Made by a program: the position numbers and the translations under genes
Assembly (NCBI RefSeq): GCF_947488945.1
Contig: NZ_CANLBS010000011.1
Span: forward strand, 186,001 to 250,000
Origin: an uncultured Streptomyces sp.
GTDB taxonomy: Bacteria > Actinomycetota > Actinomycetes > Streptomycetales > Streptomycetaceae
Reading direction: 5' to 3'
DNA: 64,000 nucleotides
Shown here: piece after piece, positions 24,701 to 33,215 of the stretch
Layout: every line of letters starts with the position of its first letter
How positions within the stretch are numbered: the stretch's first letter is position 1
The notes under the pieces: model-generated
Told to the model about the DNA's origin: nothing
What the model saw: only the letters and a program-made list of their open reading frames with translations
Database searches by the model: none

Positions 24701-25894
24701 ATGACCGCGCGCCGCCCCGTACGGCCCCGCCCACTGGCATCGGGCACGTACCCCCAGGACACTGGAGCGGTGCGCCTGGCTACAGCGACGGCAGCGGCCG
24801 TATCCACGATCATCGGCGTCGGCGCGGCGGCGGTCGCCGCCGGCCGGTACGCCGGCGACACCGCCCTCACGGTCCCGGCGGGCCGCCCCCTGCCGGCCGA
24901 CCGCAGACTCACCGTCCACGCGACCGCGGCCGGGGAGGTGACCCTGACCCGCTCCTTCTCCGCGCTCCGGCCCGGCACCTGGGGCCTCGACGGCCCGGAC
25001 GTGCACGCCGTCGTCGGACCGGTGATCGAGCAGGCGTCGTCCCCCGACACCGTCGTCCGCCGGCTGGAGCGCGTCACCGTCGGCGCCCTGGAGCCCGGCG
25101 ACAAGGTCCGGCTGACCCCGGAACTGCACCGCGGCGACCCGGGCACCGCCCTCGGCCTGCACCACATCGAGGTCGAGATCCCCGGAGAACTCGGCGCCCT
25201 CCCCGCCTGGTACGTGCCCGCCGCGCGCGACACCTGGGTGATCGCCGTGCACGGCCTCGGCACCACCCGCGCGCACCCGCTGAACGTGATGGAGTTCCTG
25301 CACGCGCAGCAACTCCCCGTCCTCGACCTCGCCTACCGGGGCGACGCCGGCGCCCCGCGCCCGCCCGAAGGGCTCGGCCACCTCGGCGCCTCCGAGTGGC
25401 GCGACCTCGACGCGGCCCTCCGCTACGCCGTGCGTCACGGCGCCGAGAACGTGATCGTGTTCGGCTGGTCCACCGGTGGCGCGATGGCCCTGCACGCCTG
25501 CGTCAACTCCGCGCTCCGCGACCGCGTCCGGGGCCTGGTGCTGGACTCGCCGGTGATGGACTGGAAGGTCACCCTCCGCGCGCTCGCCGCCGCCCGAGGC
25601 GTCCCCGGCGCCGTGCTCCCGCTCGCCGTGCGCGCCGCACAGGGCCAGACCGGGCTCCGGGGCGCCCCCCTGCTGGACACCTCGCTGCCGATGTCGCTGC
25701 ACGTGCCGACCCTGATCCACCACGGGCCCGGCGACACCCTCGCCCCGTGGGGCCCGTCCCGCGAGCTCGCGGTGCGCCGCCCCGACCTGGTCACCCTGCA
25801 CGAGGTCCCCGACGCCCCGCACGGCGCCATGTACAACGCGGACCCGGCCGCCTACGAGGAGACCCTGCGCCGCTTCCTCACGCCCCTCCTGTGA
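24701..25894 (+). CDS. Membrane-anchored alpha/beta hydrolase
   Basis: 397-aa alpha/beta hydrolase. After an N-terminal hydrophobic segment (about 26-48) the catalytic domain shows the oxyanion HGLG (VIAVHGLGTTRAHP), the nucleophile elbow GWSTGG (Ser257), an acid in HHGPGDTLAPWG and the late His in DAPHGAMYN. It starts 3 nt after the aldolase stop and is likely co-transcribed with it. A GTG at 24770 would remove 23 residues and put the membrane segment at the N-terminus, which is a plausible alternative start. Substrate unknown. Confidence 0.82.
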   Translation: MTARRPVRPRPLASGTYPQDTGAVRLATATAAAVSTIIGVGAAAVAAGRYAGDTALTVPAGRPLPADRRLTVHATAAGEVTLTRSFSALRPGTWGLDGPDVHAVVGPVIEQASSPDTVVRRLERVTVGALEPGDKVRLTPELHRGDPGTALGLHHIEVEIPGELGALPAWYVPAARDTWVIAVHGLGTTRAHPLNVMEFLHAQQLPVLDLAYRGDAGAPRPPEGLGHLGASEWRDLDAALRYAVRHGAENVIVFGWSTGGAMALHACVNSALRDRVRGLVLDSPVMDWKVTLRALAAARGVPGAVLPLAVRAAQGQTGLRGAPLLDTSLPMSLHVPTLIHHGPGDTLAPWGPSRELAVRRPDLVTLHEVPDAPHGAMYNADPAAYEETLRRFLTPLL

Positions 25895-26012
25895 CAGCGC
25901 CGGGTGATCACCGCGCCCGGCTTCCGCTTGTGCGCATCGAGACGGGACCCGAGGTCGCCTCCGCCGCCCCCGATGCGCGGGCTTGGGCGGTATCCGCCCG
26001 GTTGATGACGTC

Positions 26013-26044
26013 GCCGCCGAGGCTCCGAAAGGGCCCTCGGCGGC
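26013..26044 (+). terminator. Hairpin after the alpha/beta hydrolase gene
   Basis: A 10-bp stem GCCGCCGAGG (26013-26022) with CCTCGGCGGC (26035-26044), about 120 nt after the hydrolase stop and 44 nt before the next start. Confidence 0.6.
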
Positions 26045-26087
26045 TTCCGTTTGGGCTTTCGGCCCGTCAGGGGCAAGACTGCTCCCC

Positions 26088-27488
26088 GTGACGTCCCGTA
26101 CCCCGCGCGACTCCAGGCTGCGACTTGTCCGCCCACGCCCCCTCGCCACCGCGCGCAAGGCTGTGACCGCCCGCCGCACCCGGCCGGCCCCGCGCCCGCC
26201 CGAGGGCACTCCGCCACGGACGGAACTGGCCCGCCAGGCCAGGACGGTGCTCGCCGACGCCGTGCGGATCGCCCGCTGGGCCGCCGACGGCACCCAGCCG
26301 GGCTCGGCCGCCCTCGCCGCACAGGTGCTGGAGCGGGCCTCCGAGACGCTCGCCCTGCCGCCGGGGCAGATCCTGGCCGGCTGGGACCGGGCCAGGCTCG
26401 CCGGCCTCGTGGAGCTGCACGGCGACACCGTGCGCCCCGGCTGGCGGCTCCGCGCCTGGGACCGCGACGACTCCGCGGTGCTGCGCGGCTGGGTCGCCCT
26501 CTTCGACGCCTGGTCGCTGGTGCACGTCGCCCCCGAGGGCGTCGAGCCCACCGCCGTCGCCGAGGCGATCGAGGCCGTGCCGCAGGTCCTGTCCCTGCTC
26601 CAGCTCTCGGCCGGACCGGTCGCCGTGCCCGTCCTGCTGGACCTGCTCGCCCAGCGCGTCGCCGAACTCCACGAGGAGCGCTGCGAGGTGCCGTACGCCG
26701 ACGGGGAACGGCCCGGCGCGGGCCGCCCCGACGACGCGGCCGCCCCCGGACGGCCCGAGGACCTGAACGCGCTGCTGCTCGACTGGGCCCTGGAAGGCCT
26801 CGCCGCCGTCGGCGCGCTCACCCTGGAGCCCGGCCACGCCACGCTCACCCCGCTCGGCAACTGGGCGGTCTGGGTCAAGCTGGAACAGATCTGCGTCGCC
26901 GCCCAGAGCCCCGCGGGCAACATCGAGCAGTCCGCCGCCGACATGCTCCTGGGCTGCGCCCGCCTCACGCCGGGACCGGCCCGTGACGAATACCGCGCCT
27001 GGATCGCCGCCCGCACCGTCGGCAGCGCCGTCACCGAACTGCTCACCGTCGCCCGCGGCGAGGACGCCCTGCTGCGCGGGCTGGCCTTCGAGGCGCTCCG
27101 CGTGGTCGGCGCCCCCGCCGAGCCCGAGGTCCGCGCCCAGCTCCAGCACCCCTCGCTGCGCCCGTACGCCCTGCTCTGGCTCGCCGAGTACGACGGCATG
27201 GACCCCGACGACGCACAGGAGATCCTCAGCCGCGCCGAGGCCACCTGGCTCTGGGTGGACACCGCCGCCGCGGTCGCGGACCACGGCGAGACCGGACTCC
27301 TGGTGCGGCACCTGGACTCGGCGGTGCAGGGCACGGTGCCGGCGCTGCTGGACGAGGTGCGCGCCGTCGGACATCCCCGGACCGTCCAGGTCCTGGTGGC
27401 GCTCGCCGCGGCCCACCCGGACCCGGCGCTCGCCAAGGCCATGCGCCGCGCCGCCTTCCAGGTCCACACCGGCGACCCGTCCGCCTGA
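26088..27488 (+). CDS. HEAT-repeat-like hypothetical protein
   Basis: 466-aa soluble, largely helical protein rich in Ala/Leu/Glu. The C-terminal third (AFEALRVVGAPAEPEVRAQL, LLVRHLDSAVQGTVPALLDE, HPRTVQVLVALAAAHPDPAL) reads as successive antiparallel helix pairs, as in HEAT or armadillo repeats. The first ~45 residues are basic and Pro/Arg-rich. The GTG at 26088 is chosen over an upstream frame start because sequence before it is atypical. No catalytic motif is visible; a scaffold role is a guess. It is flanked by hairpins, so probably monocistronic. Confidence 0.75.
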   Translation: MTSRTPRDSRLRLVRPRPLATARKAVTARRTRPAPRPPEGTPPRTELARQARTVLADAVRIARWAADGTQPGSAALAAQVLERASETLALPPGQILAGWDRARLAGLVELHGDTVRPGWRLRAWDRDDSAVLRGWVALFDAWSLVHVAPEGVEPTAVAEAIEAVPQVLSLLQLSAGPVAVPVLLDLLAQRVAELHEERCEVPYADGERPGAGRPDDAAAPGRPEDLNALLLDWALEGLAAVGALTLEPGHATLTPLGNWAVWVKLEQICVAAQSPAGNIEQSAADMLLGCARLTPGPARDEYRAWIAARTVGSAVTELLTVARGEDALLRGLAFEALRVVGAPAEPEVRAQLQHPSLRPYALLWLAEYDGMDPDDAQEILSRAEATWLWVDTAAAVADHGETGLLVRHLDSAVQGTVPALLDEVRAVGHPRTVQVLVALAAAHPDPALAKAMRRAAFQVHTGDPSA

Positions 27489-27511
27489 AAGGGCTGTCCC
27501 GCACCGAAGCC

Positions 27512-27535
27512 GCCGGGCGGCCCCCGCCGCCCGGC
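27512..27535. terminator. Hairpin between the convergent HEAT-like and VOC genes
   Basis: A 9-bp stem GCCGGGCGG (27512-27520) / CCGCCCGGC (27527-27535) in the 47-nt gap between the two stop codons. Confidence 0.6.
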
Positions 27536-27958
27536 TCAGCCCCCCGACCCCGGGGCGTACGTCCCGAAGCTCCAGACGTTGCCCTCGGCGTCCCGCGCCA
27601 TGTAGTCGCGCGAGCCGTAGTCCTGGTCGGTGGGCGGCATCAGGATCTCCACGCCGTGGGCCACCGCCCGCGCGTGGTGCTCGTCCACCTCGTCCACCAC
27701 GACGTACACCCCGGCCGGGCCGGAGCCCGCCATCGCCTCGGCGAAGACGCCCGCGCGCCCGCGCGAGCCGAGCATCACCCTGCCGTTGCCCCGGGACAGC
27801 TCCGCGTGCAGCACGGTGCCGTCCTCGCCCCGGTAGACCGCCTCCTCGGTGAAGCCGAGCCCTTCCGTCAGGGTCCTGATCGCCGCCTGCGCGTCGTCGT
27901 AGAGGACCGTCGGAAAGACCGTGGGCACCCCGCCCGCCGTCTCCGTCATCGCGCTCAC
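27536..27958 (-). CDS. VOC (glyoxalase/bleomycin resistance) family protein
   Basis: 140-aa protein with the paired beta-alpha-beta modules of the vicinal oxygen chelate superfamily: VFPTVLYDDAQAAIRTLTEG at the start and GSRDYMARDAEGNVWSFGTY at the end, where the terminal DAEGNxW is the usual metal-side strand. ATG codons at 27958 and 27949 are both possible starts. Substrate unknown; such stand-alone proteins often act in antibiotic or electrophile resistance. Confidence 0.85.
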   Translation of the reverse strand: MSAMTETAGGVPTVFPTVLYDDAQAAIRTLTEGLGFTEEAVYRGEDGTVLHAELSRGNGRVMLGSRGRAGVFAEAMAGSGPAGVYVVVDEVDEHHARAVAHGVEILMPPTDQDYGSRDYMARDAEGNVWSFGTYAPGSGG

Positions 27959-28060
27959 CCTCTCGTGCCGCCCCGCGGCACTCGTGCGGGGCGGGCCGTC
28001 GGGGCCCGCACCTCACGGGCCACTGTGATCCGTGTCTCAGTCTGGCACCCCCCAGCGACA

Positions 28061-28101
28061 ACGCCGCCCCGACCGCCCTCGGAGGGCGGTCGGGGCGGCG
28101 T
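28061..28101 (-). terminator. Terminator after the zinc metallopeptidase gene
   Basis: A perfect 20-bp inverted repeat (28061-28080 with 28082-28101; effective loop CTCGGAG), 21 nt beyond the metallopeptidase stop at 28122. Confidence 0.8.
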
Positions 28102-28121
28102 TACGGGCCGGGAGGGGCCGG

Positions 28122-29012
28122 TCAGGCGAAGGTGTTGCACCTGGCCATGTCGCCGGTGCGGTAGCCGGTGGAGAACCACTGCTGGCGCTGCGCCGCCGAG
28201 CCGTGGGTCCAGGACTCCGGCGTCACCCGGCCCTGGAACTCCTCCTGGATGCGGTCGTCGCCCACCGCCGCCGCGGCGTTCAGCCCGTCGTCGATGTCCG
28301 CCTGCGTCAGCTCGGTGATCAGCGGCCGGCCCGTCTCGTCGTCCGGCGTGGTCGTCGCGTGGTTCGCCCAGACCCCCGCGTAGCAGTCGGCCTGGAGCTC
28401 GACCTTGACCGCGTTGCTGTCGGCGCCCTGCCGCCCGTCCTGCGACTTGCTGAGGGTGCCCATCTGGTTCTGCACGTGGTGTCCGTACTCGTGCGCCACC
28501 ACGTACGCCTCCGCGAACGGGCCGCCGGTCGCTCCGTAGGTGGTGCGCAGTTCGTCGAAGAAGCCCAGGTCCAGATAGACCTTCCGGTCGCCCGGACAGT
28601 AGAACGGCCCTACCGCGGAGGTGGCCGATCCGCACGCGGTGCCGATCCGGTCGCTGAAGAGCACGGTGGGGGCCTCGGCATAGGCGCCGGCGCGGCGGTT
28701 GAACTCCTGGTCCCAGAAGTCCTGGACGCTGTTGACCACCGCCACCGTCCGGCAGTCGTCCTTGGTGTTCGCGTCCGCGCCGGTCCGGCACTCCTGTTGG
28801 ACCTCGGCGGCCGAGGACGCGGCCGCCGAGGGGCCGGAGCCGTCCGAGGAGAGCCCGAGCTGATCGGGGCCCACCCCGAAGAACAGGCCCAGGAGCAGGG
28901 CGATGATCCCGGCGACGCCGCCGCCCACCGTCGCCCGTCCGCCCGGGATCCGGCTGCCACGCACGTCCTGCACGTCGGACGTGTCCAGCCCGGCGTCGTC
29001 GTCGAACTGCAT
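28122..29012 (-). CDS. Neutral zinc metallopeptidase (YpfJ family), membrane-anchored
   Basis: 296-aa protein with one N-terminal membrane helix (about 30-47, VGGGVAGIIALLLGLFFGV) and an extracytoplasmic catalytic domain. The zinc motif HEYGHH (His174, Glu175, His178) lies in FAEAYVVAHEYGHHVQNQMG, followed by VELQADCYAGVWANHA, which carries the third ligand region, as in the YpfJ/DUF1994 family. Four cysteines outside the membrane may form disulfides. The ATG at 29012 gives MQFDDDAGLD, a typical start for these proteins. Confidence 0.9.
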   Translation of the reverse strand: MQFDDDAGLDTSDVQDVRGSRIPGGRATVGGGVAGIIALLLGLFFGVGPDQLGLSSDGSGPSAAASSAAEVQQECRTGADANTKDDCRTVAVVNSVQDFWDQEFNRRAGAYAEAPTVLFSDRIGTACGSATSAVGPFYCPGDRKVYLDLGFFDELRTTYGATGGPFAEAYVVAHEYGHHVQNQMGTLSKSQDGRQGADSNAVKVELQADCYAGVWANHATTTPDDETGRPLITELTQADIDDGLNAAAAVGDDRIQEEFQGRVTPESWTHGSAAQRQQWFSTGYRTGDMARCNTFA

Positions 29013-29112
29013 GGGGACCACCTTCCGATCCGGGGACGGTGGCACCGCCCTCCGCCGAGTATCGAACGCCGTGTACCCGGAGGCACGCGGACCACCCGGT
29101 GCGCGCCGCCAG

Positions 29113-29118
29113 TAGAAT
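29113..29118 (+). promoter_or_regulatory. -10 box TAGAAT of the ABC-F transcription unit
   Basis: TAGAAT is a good Streptomyces -10 element. Transcription should begin about 7 nt downstream, at or next to the A of ATG 29126. No clear -35 is visible at the expected distance. Confidence 0.55.
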
Positions 29119-29125
29119 GGGCCGT

Positions 29126-29149
29126 ATGGCTTTCCTCCTTGTGCATTAG
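29126..29149 (+). CDS. Seven-codon leader ORF (MAFLLVH) upstream of ABC-F gene
   Basis: ATG GCT TTC CTC CTT GTG CAT TAG begins exactly where the transcript from the TAGAAT box should start, so it could be translated leaderless. It ends 62 nt before the ABC-F start. Short leader peptides control several antibiotic-resistance ABC-F genes by ribosome stalling. That role here is inference. Confidence 0.5.
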   Translation: MAFLLVH

Positions 29150-29211
29150 CGGCGTCGAGAGACCCCTCCGCCCCTCGTCCCTCCGCCGTCCTACCGCCCT
29201 GGAGTTTTCGC

Positions 29212-30810
29212 GTGATCACCGCAACCGGCATCGAACTGCGTGCCGGCGCCCGCATCCTCATCGAGTCCGCCTCGTTCCGCATCGCCAAGGGCGACCGCAT
29301 CGGCCTGGTCGGCCGCAACGGCGCCGGCAAGACCACCCTCACCAAGTGCCTCGCGGGCGAGGGCACCCCCGCCGCGGGCACCATCACCTCCTCCGGCGAG
29401 GTCGGCTACCTCCCGCAGGACCCGCGCACCGGCGACCTGGACGTCCTGGCCCGGGACCGCATCCTCTCCGCCCGCGGTCTCGACGAGATCCTGCGCAAGA
29501 TGCACGAGAACGAGGAGCGGATGGCGAACGGCAAGGGCGCCACCCGCGACAAGGCGATGAAGAAGTACGAGCGCCTGGAGACGGAGTTCCTCACCAAGGG
29601 CGGATACGCCGCCGAGGCCGAGGCCGCCACCATCGCCGCCGCGCTGAACCTCCCCGACCGGGTGCTCGGCCAGCCGCTGCACACCCTCTCCGGCGGTCAG
29701 CGCCGCCGTGTCGAGCTCGCCCGCATCCTCTTCTCGGACGCCGACACCCTGCTCCTGGACGAGCCCACCAACCACCTCGACGCGGACTCGATCGTCTGGC
29801 TGCGCGACTACCTCAAGAGCTACCGCGGCGGCTTCATCGTGATCTCCCACGACGTCGACCTCGTGGAGACCGTGGTCAACAAGGTCTTCTACCTGGACGC
29901 CAACCGCTCGCAGATCGACGTCTACAACATGGGCTGGAAGCTCTACCAGCAGCAGCGCGAGGCCGACGAGAAGCGCCGCAAGCGCGAGCGCCAGAACGCC
30001 GAGAAGAAGGCCGCCGCCCTCAACTCGCAGGCCGACAAGATGCGGGCCAAGGCCACCAAGACCGTCGCCGCGCAGAACATGGCCAAGCGCGCCGACCGGC
30101 TGCTCTCCGGCCTGGAGGCCGTGCGCGTCTCCGACAAGGTCGCCAAGCTGCGCTTCCCCGAGCCCGCCCCGTGCGGCAAGACCCCGCTGATGGCCGAAGG
30201 GCTCTCCAAGTCCTACGGCTCCCTGGAGATCTTCACCGACGTCGACCTGGCCATCGACAAGGGCTCCCGCGTCGTCATTCTCGGCCTCAACGGCGCCGGT
30301 AAGACCACGCTGCTGCGGCTGCTCGGCGGCACCGAGAAGCCGGACACCGGCGAGGTCATCGAGGGCCACGGCCTGAAGCTCGGCTACTACGCGCAGGAGC
30401 ACGAGACCCTGGACCCCGAGCGGACCGTGCTGGAGAACATGCGCTCCGCCGCCCCGGACCTGGACCTGGTCGAGGTCCGCAAGACGCTGGGCTCGTTCCT
30501 TTTCTCCGGCGACGACGTCGACAAGCCCGCCGGGGTGCTCTCCGGCGGTGAGAAGACCCGGCTGGCGCTCGCCACCCTGGTCGTCTCCTCCGCCAACGTC
30601 CTGCTGCTCGACGAGCCCACCAACAACCTCGACCCCGCGAGCCGCGAGGAGATCCTCGGCGCGCTGCGCACGTACAAGGGCGCCGTCGTCCTCGTCACCC
30701 ACGACGAGGGCGCGGTCGAGGCGCTCCAGCCGGAGCGGATCATCCTGCTCCCGGACGGCGTCGAGGACCTCTGGGGCGCCGACTACCGCGACCTCGTCGC
30801 CCTGGCCTGA
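29212..30810 (+). CDS. ABC-F family ATP-binding protein
   Basis: 532-aa soluble protein with two ABC ATPase domains and no membrane segments. Walker A sites are GRNGAGKTT (34-42) and GLNGAGKTT in the second half; signatures are LSGGQRRRVELARIL and LSGGEKTRLALATL; Walker B are TLLLDEPTNHLD and VLLLDEPTNNLD. The interdomain linker (about 240-300, KRRKRERQNAEKKAAALN) is the P-site tRNA interaction motif region typical of ribosome-acting ABC-F proteins. The GTG at 29212 has CTGGAG 8-9 nt upstream. Role: ribosome rescue or translation factor, possibly antibiotic protection. Confidence 0.93.
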   Translation: MITATGIELRAGARILIESASFRIAKGDRIGLVGRNGAGKTTLTKCLAGEGTPAAGTITSSGEVGYLPQDPRTGDLDVLARDRILSARGLDEILRKMHENEERMANGKGATRDKAMKKYERLETEFLTKGGYAAEAEAATIAAALNLPDRVLGQPLHTLSGGQRRRVELARILFSDADTLLLDEPTNHLDADSIVWLRDYLKSYRGGFIVISHDVDLVETVVNKVFYLDANRSQIDVYNMGWKLYQQQREADEKRRKRERQNAEKKAAALNSQADKMRAKATKTVAAQNMAKRADRLLSGLEAVRVSDKVAKLRFPEPAPCGKTPLMAEGLSKSYGSLEIFTDVDLAIDKGSRVVILGLNGAGKTTLLRLLGGTEKPDTGEVIEGHGLKLGYYAQEHETLDPERTVLENMRSAAPDLDLVEVRKTLGSFLFSGDDVDKPAGVLSGGEKTRLALATLVVSSANVLLLDEPTNNLDPASREEILGALRTYKGAVVLVTHDEGAVEALQPERIILLPDGVEDLWGADYRDLVALA

Positions 30811-31183
30811 CCCGCCCCCGGGGCGGCGCGCGGTCGCTCCGGCACCGGTCTCCTGCGGAGTGATCCACCCCTGATGGATCATTCGGCCTAGGGGAGATCC
30901 CCCATCTGCGTGAGGACGTCTCGTACTCCGGCGCGGCACCCGGCAGATCTCTGCCGGGTGCACTCATTTCCGGCCATCCCGGTCGCACCACCCCTGACCT
31001 GGCGCTTCCCCGCCGAGCCCACCGTCGGCATCTTCGGAGAAAAGTCGGAGTGCTTCCTTCCGCTCTCGGAACGCCCTTCCCCGGCGGGGAATCCGGTTGT
31101 ACGTACCTTGCCGAATGGGTGGCCAGGACGGCTGGGAGGGGTGATCATGAGAAACCAGAGCGCACTTCCTTGAGGAGGCACGG
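30811..31183 (+). promoter_or_regulatory. gbn upstream region with GATC cluster and a 12-bp palindrome
   Basis: GATC occurs five times in this non-coding stretch: 30862, 30877, 30896, 30946 and 31143. The fourth is the centre of a perfect inverted repeat GCACCCGGCAGA-TC-TCTGCCGGGTGC (30936-30961), which could also terminate the ABC-F transcript. An 8-codon ORF (31147-31173, MRNQSALP) ends inside the gbn ribosome-binding site. GATC is the reported recognition core of Gbn, so autoregulation is a reasonable inference. Confidence 0.5.
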
Positions 31184-31405
31184 GTGGCCGAGACTCTGAA
31201 GAAGGGCAGCCGGGTTACCGGCGTCGCGCGCGACAAGCTCGCGGCAGACCTGAAGAAGAAGTACGACTCCGGTGCGAGCATCCGGGCGCTGGCCGAGGAA
31301 ACGGGCCGCTCCTACGGATTCGTCCACCGGATGCTCAGCGAGTCCGGCGTGACCCTCCGGGGTCGTGGCGGGGCCACGCGGGGCAAGAAGGCCGCGTCGG
31401 CCTGA
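31184..31405 (+). CDS. gbn: Gbn-type small nucleoid-associated HTH protein
   Basis: 73-aa basic protein: a Lys-rich N-terminus (TLKKGSR, KLAADLKKKYD), one helix-turn-helix (about 32-55, SIRALAEETGRSYGFVHRML) and a basic tail RGRGGATRGKKAASA. It matches, from memory, SCO1839/Gbn, a Streptomyces nucleoid-associated protein that binds GATC-centred sites and affects chromosome organisation and development. The GTG at 31184 has a strong GAGGAGG. It is followed by the enoyl-CoA hydratase gene, as in S. coelicolor. Confidence 0.9.
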   Translation: MAETLKKGSRVTGVARDKLAADLKKKYDSGASIRALAEETGRSYGFVHRMLSESGVTLRGRGGATRGKKAASA

Positions 31406-31564
31406 CGGTCGCGCGCGGCACCTGTTCGACATGAGCGGGGCACGCGCCGCCGATGAGAGGTGGCCACCCGGTCGGCCGTTCGGCCGTCCAGGTGGTTACT
31501 GTTCAGTCACTTAGCTCGAGATCCATCGAGACGTGCTGACAGCACCCCACTTCGGAGGCGTTCC

Positions 31565-32356
31565 ATGACCTCGCTCGCACCGCTGCTTGACAAGGACGGC
31601 GTACGACTCACCGTCGAGGACGCCGTCGCCACGGTGACCCTGACCAATCCGGCCAAGCGCAACGCTCAGTCTCCCGCTCTGTGGCGGGCGTTGACGGAGG
31701 CCGGACGGGTCGTGCCGGGCGACGTGCGGGTCGTGGTGCTCCGCGGTGAGGGCAAGTCCTTCTCCGCGGGCCTCGACCGCCAGGCGTTCGCGCCCGAGGG
31801 CTTCGACGGCGAGCCGTCGTTCCTCGACATGGCGCGCGGCCCCGAGGCCGAACTCGACGCGACCATCGCCGCGTACCAGGAGGCGTTCACCTGGTGGCGC
31901 CGCAACGACATCGTGTCGGTCGCGGCGGTCCAGGGCCACGCCATCGGCGCCGGCTTCCAGCTCGCCCTCGCCTGCGACCTGCGGATCGTCGCCGAGGACG
32001 TGCAGTTCGCCATGCGCGAGACCAGTCTCGGTCTCGTCCCCGACCTCACGGGCACCCATCCTCTGGTCCACCTCCTGGGGTACGCGCGCGCGCTCGAAAT
32101 CTGCGCCACCGGCCGCTTCGTCCACGCGCCCGAGGCCGAGCGCACCGGCCTCGCCAACCTCGTGGTCCCGGCCGACCAGCTCGACGCCGCCGCCCTCGAC
32201 CTGGCCGCCGCGCTGCTCGCCGCGCCCCGCGACGCCGTCGTCGAGACCAAGGCCCTGCTGGCCGGCGCCGTCTCCCGCGGATACGAGGAGCAGCGCACCG
32301 CCGAACGCGCCGCCCAGGGCCGCCGTCTGCGCGACCTGGCCGGTCTCACCGACTGA
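31565..32356 (+). CDS. Enoyl-CoA hydratase/isomerase family protein
   Basis: 263-aa crotonase-fold protein. The CoA/oxyanion segments are LRGEGKSFSAGLDRQAF and VAAVQGHAIGAGFQLALACDLRIVAEDVQF; the family's catalytic acid region is METSLGLVPDLTGTHPLVHL-like (RETSLGLVPDLTGT), with Asp rather than the usual Glu pair. This could mean isomerase or decyclase-like chemistry rather than simple hydration. The ATG at 31565 has CGGAGG 6 nt upstream. It converges with the minus-strand gene ending at 32362. Confidence 0.88.
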   Translation: MTSLAPLLDKDGVRLTVEDAVATVTLTNPAKRNAQSPALWRALTEAGRVVPGDVRVVVLRGEGKSFSAGLDRQAFAPEGFDGEPSFLDMARGPEAELDATIAAYQEAFTWWRRNDIVSVAAVQGHAIGAGFQLALACDLRIVAEDVQFAMRETSLGLVPDLTGTHPLVHLLGYARALEICATGRFVHAPEAERTGLANLVVPADQLDAAALDLAAALLAAPRDAVVETKALLAGAVSRGYEEQRTAERAAQGRRLRDLAGLTD

Positions 32357-32361
32357 CCGGC

Positions 32362-33120
32362 TCAGGGGCGGGGGGCCGGCGCTTCCCGCGCGGGCTCCCC
32401 GCCGCCGGCCTCCACCACGGCCGTGACCAGGACGGAGACCGGAGTCCGGTCGTCCACCGTCCCGCTCACCGCGGAACGGACCGCGCGGGCCACGTCGAGC
32501 GCCCGGTGGCCGCCCTCGGTGGCGACCTCGACCCGCACGTGGTCCGCCGCCTCGTGCACCGGCCGGCCCAGCACCCCGGTCAGGTGGGCCACGCCGGGGA
32601 CCGCCTCGGCGGCGGCCCCCACCGGGCCGGTGGCCCTCGCCGCCCGCACCGCGGGGGCCGGGGCGCTCGCGCGCGACGAGGGCGGGGAGTCCAGCAGGTC
32701 CGTGACCCGCAGGTCGACCTCGGACACCTCCAGGCCCAGCCGCCGCGCCGCCGCGTCCAGCAGCGACCGGCGCAGCAGTGCCGCGGCCGCCGGCAGCGGG
32801 CGTTCGGCGCTCGCCGAGAAGCCCGCCTCGATCCGCAGCGGCCCGGCCGGCACCGCGCTCGGCGGGGCCGGTGGCACCGGTCCGGTGGGCGTCCGGGCCG
32901 CCCCGTGCCCCTCCTCGGGTTCCGCCGCTCCGATCCGCAGCGTCCCCAGTACGGTGCCGGGCGTGTGCGCGGCGTCGCGCAGCACCGAGGCCGCGGCCCC
33001 CTCCGCGATCCATGTGCCGTCCGCCGGCGCCCCCAGAGGGAGCAACCGGCCGAGTCCCAGCCGCTCGCGTACCGCCGCGGCCCATCCGTCGGCCCTCTGC
33101 GGGCTGTCAGCCGTCGTCAT
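32362..33120 (-). CDS. Hypothetical protein beside the Asp23 operon ('nucleopolyhedrovirus P10 family' type)
   Basis: 252-aa Ala/Pro/Arg-rich soluble protein, divergent from the Asp23 operon across 95 nt. I recall this type being annotated in Streptomyces as 'nucleopolyhedrovirus P10 family', a label with no functional meaning. The C-terminal part (VAHLTGVLGRPVHEAADHVR, VEVATEGGHRALDVARAVRS, TPVSVLVTAVVEAG) has the alternating strand-helix-strand character of an Asp23-like domain, as does the middle LRIEAGFSASAERP to SEVDLRVTDLL. A link to the Asp23 scaffold is inference. Confidence 0.7.
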   Translation of the reverse strand: MTTADSPQRADGWAAAVRERLGLGRLLPLGAPADGTWIAEGAAASVLRDAAHTPGTVLGTLRIGAAEPEEGHGAARTPTGPVPPAPPSAVPAGPLRIEAGFSASAERPLPAAAALLRRSLLDAAARRLGLEVSEVDLRVTDLLDSPPSSRASAPAPAVRAARATGPVGAAAEAVPGVAHLTGVLGRPVHEAADHVRVEVATEGGHRALDVARAVRSAVSGTVDDRTPVSVLVTAVVEAGGGEPAREAPAPRP

Positions 33121-33215
33121 GACCGCTACCCTGCCGTACCCGTGGCGCGAAACGGGACAAGCGCACCTAATGTGGGCAAGAAGTACACACCTGTCCCACG
33201 GAGGGAAGAGCGGTC

